From the NCBI GenBank assembly GCA_016874895.1, contig VGSX01000154.1:1-7951 (forward strand): 7,951 bases of DNA. The letters are read 5' to 3'. The number at the start of each line of letters is the position of its first letter. Position 1 is the first letter of the stretch. The notes below the pieces were generated by a model. It worked only from the letters and a program-made list of their open reading frames with translations. It did no database searches and was not told where the DNA came from. Below are positions 6,074 to 7,951 of this stretch, in pieces. Source of the DNA: Deltaproteobacteria bacterium. Its GTDB lineage: Bacteria > Desulfobacterota > Desulfobaccia > Desulfobaccales > Desulfobaccaceae. A program made the position numbers and the translations under genes.

Positions 6074-6090
6074 CTTTCTTTGTAGGCGTT

Positions 6091-6120
6091 CAGCTATCAG
6101 CAATCAGCTTTCAGCAAAAA
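6091..6120 (-). repeat. AGCTGA-type dispersed repeat in the hflX leader
   Basis: Read on the minus strand this is TTTTTGCTGAAAGCTGATTG followed by CTGATAGCTG, a run of near-repeats of GCTGAWWG. It overlaps the extreme 5' end of the longest hflX frame. It belongs to the same family as 1091-1125 (shared TTTTTGCTG start) and 6187-6226. Confidence 0.6.
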
Positions 6121-6186
6121 CAATGGGTTAGGGAAACCAAGCGAAAAACCAGTGATCCGCCCTCTTGGAATAAATATTTGAATTTA

Positions 6187-6226
6187 AAGCATTAGCTGAC
6201 GGCTGTAAGCTGACCGCTGAATGCTT
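6187..6226. repeat. Two tandem 14-mers framed by a 7-bp inverted repeat
   Basis: AGCTGACGGCTGTA (6194-6207) is followed at once by AGCTGACCGCTGAA (6208-6221), with two differences. The pair is framed by AAGCATT (6187-6193) and AATGCTT (6220-6226), which are inverse complements. It lies in the hflX leader between the predicted promoter and the gene. It shares AAGCTGACCGCT with the repeat near fabD. Confidence 0.6.
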
Positions 6227-6246
6227 ACCTTTCTTTTATAATCATT

Positions 6247-6276
6247 AGCTTAGCATTTAGCCGGGCTCACTGTCAA
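6247..6276 (-). promoter_or_regulatory. Candidate sigma-70 promoter for hflX
   Basis: On the minus strand a perfect TTGACA (6271-6276) is followed after 18 nt by TAAGCT (6247-6252), which keeps the TA...T positions of a -10 box. The leader to hflX would be close to 190 nt and contain two repeat segments. The -10 match is modest, so the exact start site is uncertain. Confidence 0.4.
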
Positions 6277-6299
6277 TCCGGTTGCCCCGCCCAAGTCAC

Positions 6300-6328
6300 T
6301 TGCAAGTATAGGCCACAGGATTTATAAT
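6300..6328 (+). promoter_or_regulatory. Candidate sigma-70 promoter for the ClpX-like gene
   Basis: TTGCAA (6300-6305), a 17-nt spacer and a perfect TATAAT (6323-6328) make a good housekeeping promoter. It points toward the AAA+ gene with a leader of about 115 nt. The leader includes the GTAGGGGCG hairpin at 6365-6390. It stands back to back with the hflX promoter, the two -35 boxes being 23 nt apart. Confidence 0.55.
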
Positions 6329-6364
6329 AGCAATTAGTTGTTTTTATTCCGAGCCGAGAAGTCG

Positions 6365-6390
6365 TTGTAGGGGCGGGGTCGCCCCTACAA
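6365..6390. repeat. Perfect 11-bp hairpin TTGTAGGGGCG/CGCCCCTACAA
   Basis: The two 11-nt arms are exact inverse complements around a GGGT loop. No T-run follows, so it is not a standard terminator. GTAGGGGCG-type palindromes are known to me as dispersed intergenic repeats in several bacterial groups. Here it lies in the predicted 5' leader of the ClpX-like gene, where such a stable stem could affect expression. Confidence 0.8.
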
Positions 6391-6451
6391 TAAGGTATTT
6401 CACGGTATCATCTGGGCCTCTTTTTGAGCTGAATATCAATAAAAAAATCTT

Positions 6452-7951
6452 ATGGACGAAACCAATACGAAATTTCCCGATCAGAAAGAACTGGAAAAGG
6501 AACTCAGCGATTATTTAGCCAAAAAATACGGTGATCGCGTCAAGATAATCTCCCCGTTCATCATGCCCAAGCCGGTGGTGGAAGAGCCCGGCGGCAGGGG
6601 CAAGGAGGAGGCCGGGCCCGGCAGGATCAATTTCAACCTCAAGCCCGAGGAGTTGGAGGGTTATCTCAACGAGTACGTTATTAAACAGGATGTCGCCAAA
6701 AGCATCCTGGCCACCAAGGTGTGCACCCATTTCAACCGCATCCGCTATCTGCTGGATAAAGGGAGAAAGCCCGACCCGGGGGTGGGCTCCATCAAAAACA
6801 ATATTATCCTCATCGGCCCCACCGGCGTGGGCAAAACCTATCTGGTAAAGCTTATAGCCAAGAAGATCGGGGTGCCCTTCGTCAAAGGCGATGCCACCAA
6901 GTTCAGTGAAACCGGCTACGTCGGCGGCGACGTGGAGGACCTGGTCCGGGACTTGGTCTACGAGGCCGACGACGACCTGGAGTTAGCCCAATACGGCATC
7001 ATTTACATCGACGAAATTGACAAGATCGCCTCCAGCGGCAATCTCATCGGCCCGGACGTGTCCCGCAGCGGCGTGCAACGGGCCCTCCTCAAGCCCATGG
7101 AAGAAACCGAGGTGGATCTCAAGGTGCCCCATGACCCCATTTCCCAGATTCAGGCCATCGAGCAGTACCGCAAGACCGGGAAACGGGAAAAGCGCACCCT
7201 CAATACCCGCAACATCCTGTTCATCGTTTCCGGCGCCTTTAACAACCTGGAAAAAATCATCAAGGAGCGTTTGTCCAAACAGGAGATCGGCTTTCATGGC
7301 AAGCCCCGTTCCAAAAAACGGGATAAAGAGTTCTGGCTCCAGGTGACGGCCCAGGATCTGGTGCAGTACGGCTTTGAATCGGAATTCATCGGCCGTCTGC
7401 CGGTCATTGCCGTCCTGGAGGAACTGACCGCCGAGGACCTTTACGACATCCTGAAAAACCCCAATAATCCCATTATTATCAGCAAAAAGCGGGATTTTCG
7501 GGCCTATGACATCGACATCAAGTTCGAGGACCAGGCCCTGCGCCTGCTGGCCGAGCGGGCCGCCCAGGAGCACACCGGCGCCCGGGGACTGGTAAGCGTC
7601 ATTGAAAAGGCCCTGATCCAGTTTGAAAAGCGCCTGCCCTCCACCGACATCAAGGAGTTCCTGGTTACCCCTGAGGTGGTGGCTCATCCTGTGCAGGAAC
7701 TGGCCCGGCTGCTGGCCGACCCCGACAGCCCCGATCTGGCCGAGAGGTTTGCCGACGCCGCGGCCCATGAACTGGCTCTGGTGAAAGAATCAGTGTGGCG
7801 CCGGGAAAACGAACTCCTGCGGCGGTTTCACATGCCCCTCACCGATTACCGGGTGGAGCTGATGGTGGACCAGTATCAGAGGTGGGATTGCGACCTCCTC
7901 ACCGCCTTCGATCAGATCAGCCGGTTGTATCAGCAGGTCCGGCGTTTCGAA
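6452..7951 (+). CDS. ClpX-like AAA+ unfoldase paralogue without zinc-binding domain, 3' end outside window
   Basis: There are 500 codons from ATG 6452-6454, still open at the window edge. The AAA+ core follows ClpX. Walker A is GPTGVGKT (122-129), pore loop 1 is GYVG (155-158), Walker B is IIYIDEID (183-190), the FIGRLPV arginine-finger segment has Arg315, and sensor 2 is GAR (376-378). An IGF tripeptide (279-281) sits where ClpX has its ClpP-docking loop, suggesting a ClpP partner. ClpX features missing are the N-terminal four-cysteine zinc domain, replaced by about 60 charged residues, and the RKH pore loop, replaced by a longer lysine-rich insert (about 225-250). Beyond residue 400 there is at least 100 aa of extra, mostly helical sequence. 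It is thus a specialised paralogue, not canonical clpX. No clear Shine-Dalgarno precedes the ATG; an in-frame TAA lies 9 nt upstream. Confidence 0.85.
   Translation, partial: MDETNTKFPDQKELEKELSDYLAKKYGDRVKIISPFIMPKPVVEEPGGRGKEEAGPGRINFNLKPEELEGYLNEYVIKQDVAKSILATKVCTHFNRIRYLLDKGRKPDPGVGSIKNNIILIGPTGVGKTYLVKLIAKKIGVPFVKGDATKFSETGYVGGDVEDLVRDLVYEADDDLELAQYGIIYIDEIDKIASSGNLIGPDVSRSGVQRALLKPMEETEVDLKVPHDPISQIQAIEQYRKTGKREKRTLNTRNILFIVSGAFNNLEKIIKERLSKQEIGFHGKPRSKKRDKEFWLQVTAQDLVQYGFESEFIGRLPVIAVLEELTAEDLYDILKNPNNPIIISKKRDFRAYDIDIKFEDQALRLLAERAAQEHTGARGLVSVIEKALIQFEKRLPSTDIKEFLVTPEVVAHPVQELARLLADPDSPDLAERFADAAAHELALVKESVWRRENELLRRFHMPLTDYRVELMVDQYQRWDCDLLTAFDQISRLYQQVRRFE

Larger units (their letters stand above)
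6104..6451. other. Divergent regulatory region between hflX and the ClpX-like gene
   Basis: No gene is seen. The region carries two back-to-back promoter candidates, tandem 14-mers, part of an AGCTGA-type repeat and a perfect hairpin. The stretch 6121-6180 is AT-leaning sequence without recognised motifs. An in-frame TAA at 6440-6442 shows that the AAA+ frame cannot extend far upstream. Confidence 0.6.

Noticed and set aside
6365..6390. GTAGGGGCG hairpin as an intrinsic terminator
   Set aside because: No T-run follows on either strand, and no gene ends nearby; it lies between a promoter and a start codon.
6983..7768. Antisense 261-codon frame opposite the AAA+ gene
   Set aside because: It mirrors the coding strand of a gene with Walker motifs in the correct frame. 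No promoter, ribosome site or recognisable domain supports it.

Overview
The window looks like a chromosomal segment of a GC-rich bacterium, tentatively a Desulfobacterota (former Deltaproteobacteria) relative. That placement rests on four things: the long-form HflX, a ClpX-like AAA+ paralogue without a zinc finger, AGCTGA-type dispersed intergenic repeats, and strong GC bias in the housekeeping genes. It is an inference; no marker here fixes the taxon.

Layout: the last 29 codons of a probable NifS/IscS-type cysteine desulfurase (+, 1-91) converge on fabD (-, 124-1071). A repeat-bearing intergenic stretch (1072-1527) follows. Next is a compact three-gene block on the minus strand (1528 to about 3892/3907). 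In transcription order it encodes an uncharacterised protein of about 233 aa, a 178-aa protein with a probable small beta-rich domain, and a 379-aa soluble metallo-beta-lactamase-fold hydrolase of the ComEC-like type. Adjacent genes overlap by 13 nt and 1 nt, so they almost certainly form one translationally coupled operon. A second repeat-rich intergenic stretch (3908-4348) separates the block from hflX (-). A divergent promoter region with more repeats (about 6050-6451) then leads to a ClpX-like AAA+ ATPase (+, from 6452) that runs off the window.

The three-gene block is the standout. It is strikingly AT-rich: hand counts give 16/60 G+C at 2281-2340, against 46/60 at 5041-5100 in hflX. It sits between two same-strand housekeeping genes and is flanked by near-identical 29-nt hairpin repeats (1232-1260 and 4279-4307, 27 of 29 positions equal). 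This is the pattern of a horizontally acquired cassette. The MBL protein keeps the HxHxDH metal site and ComEC-type distal motifs but has no membrane segments, so a nuclease or phosphodiesterase effector with two partner proteins is a reasonable hypothesis. Defence or another conflict role is inference, not shown by the sequence.

The housekeeping genes act in separate processes: Fe-S sulfur supply, malonyl transfer for fatty-acid synthesis, ribosome-associated GTPase activity, and protein unfolding. Nothing suggests that they cooperate with the cassette.
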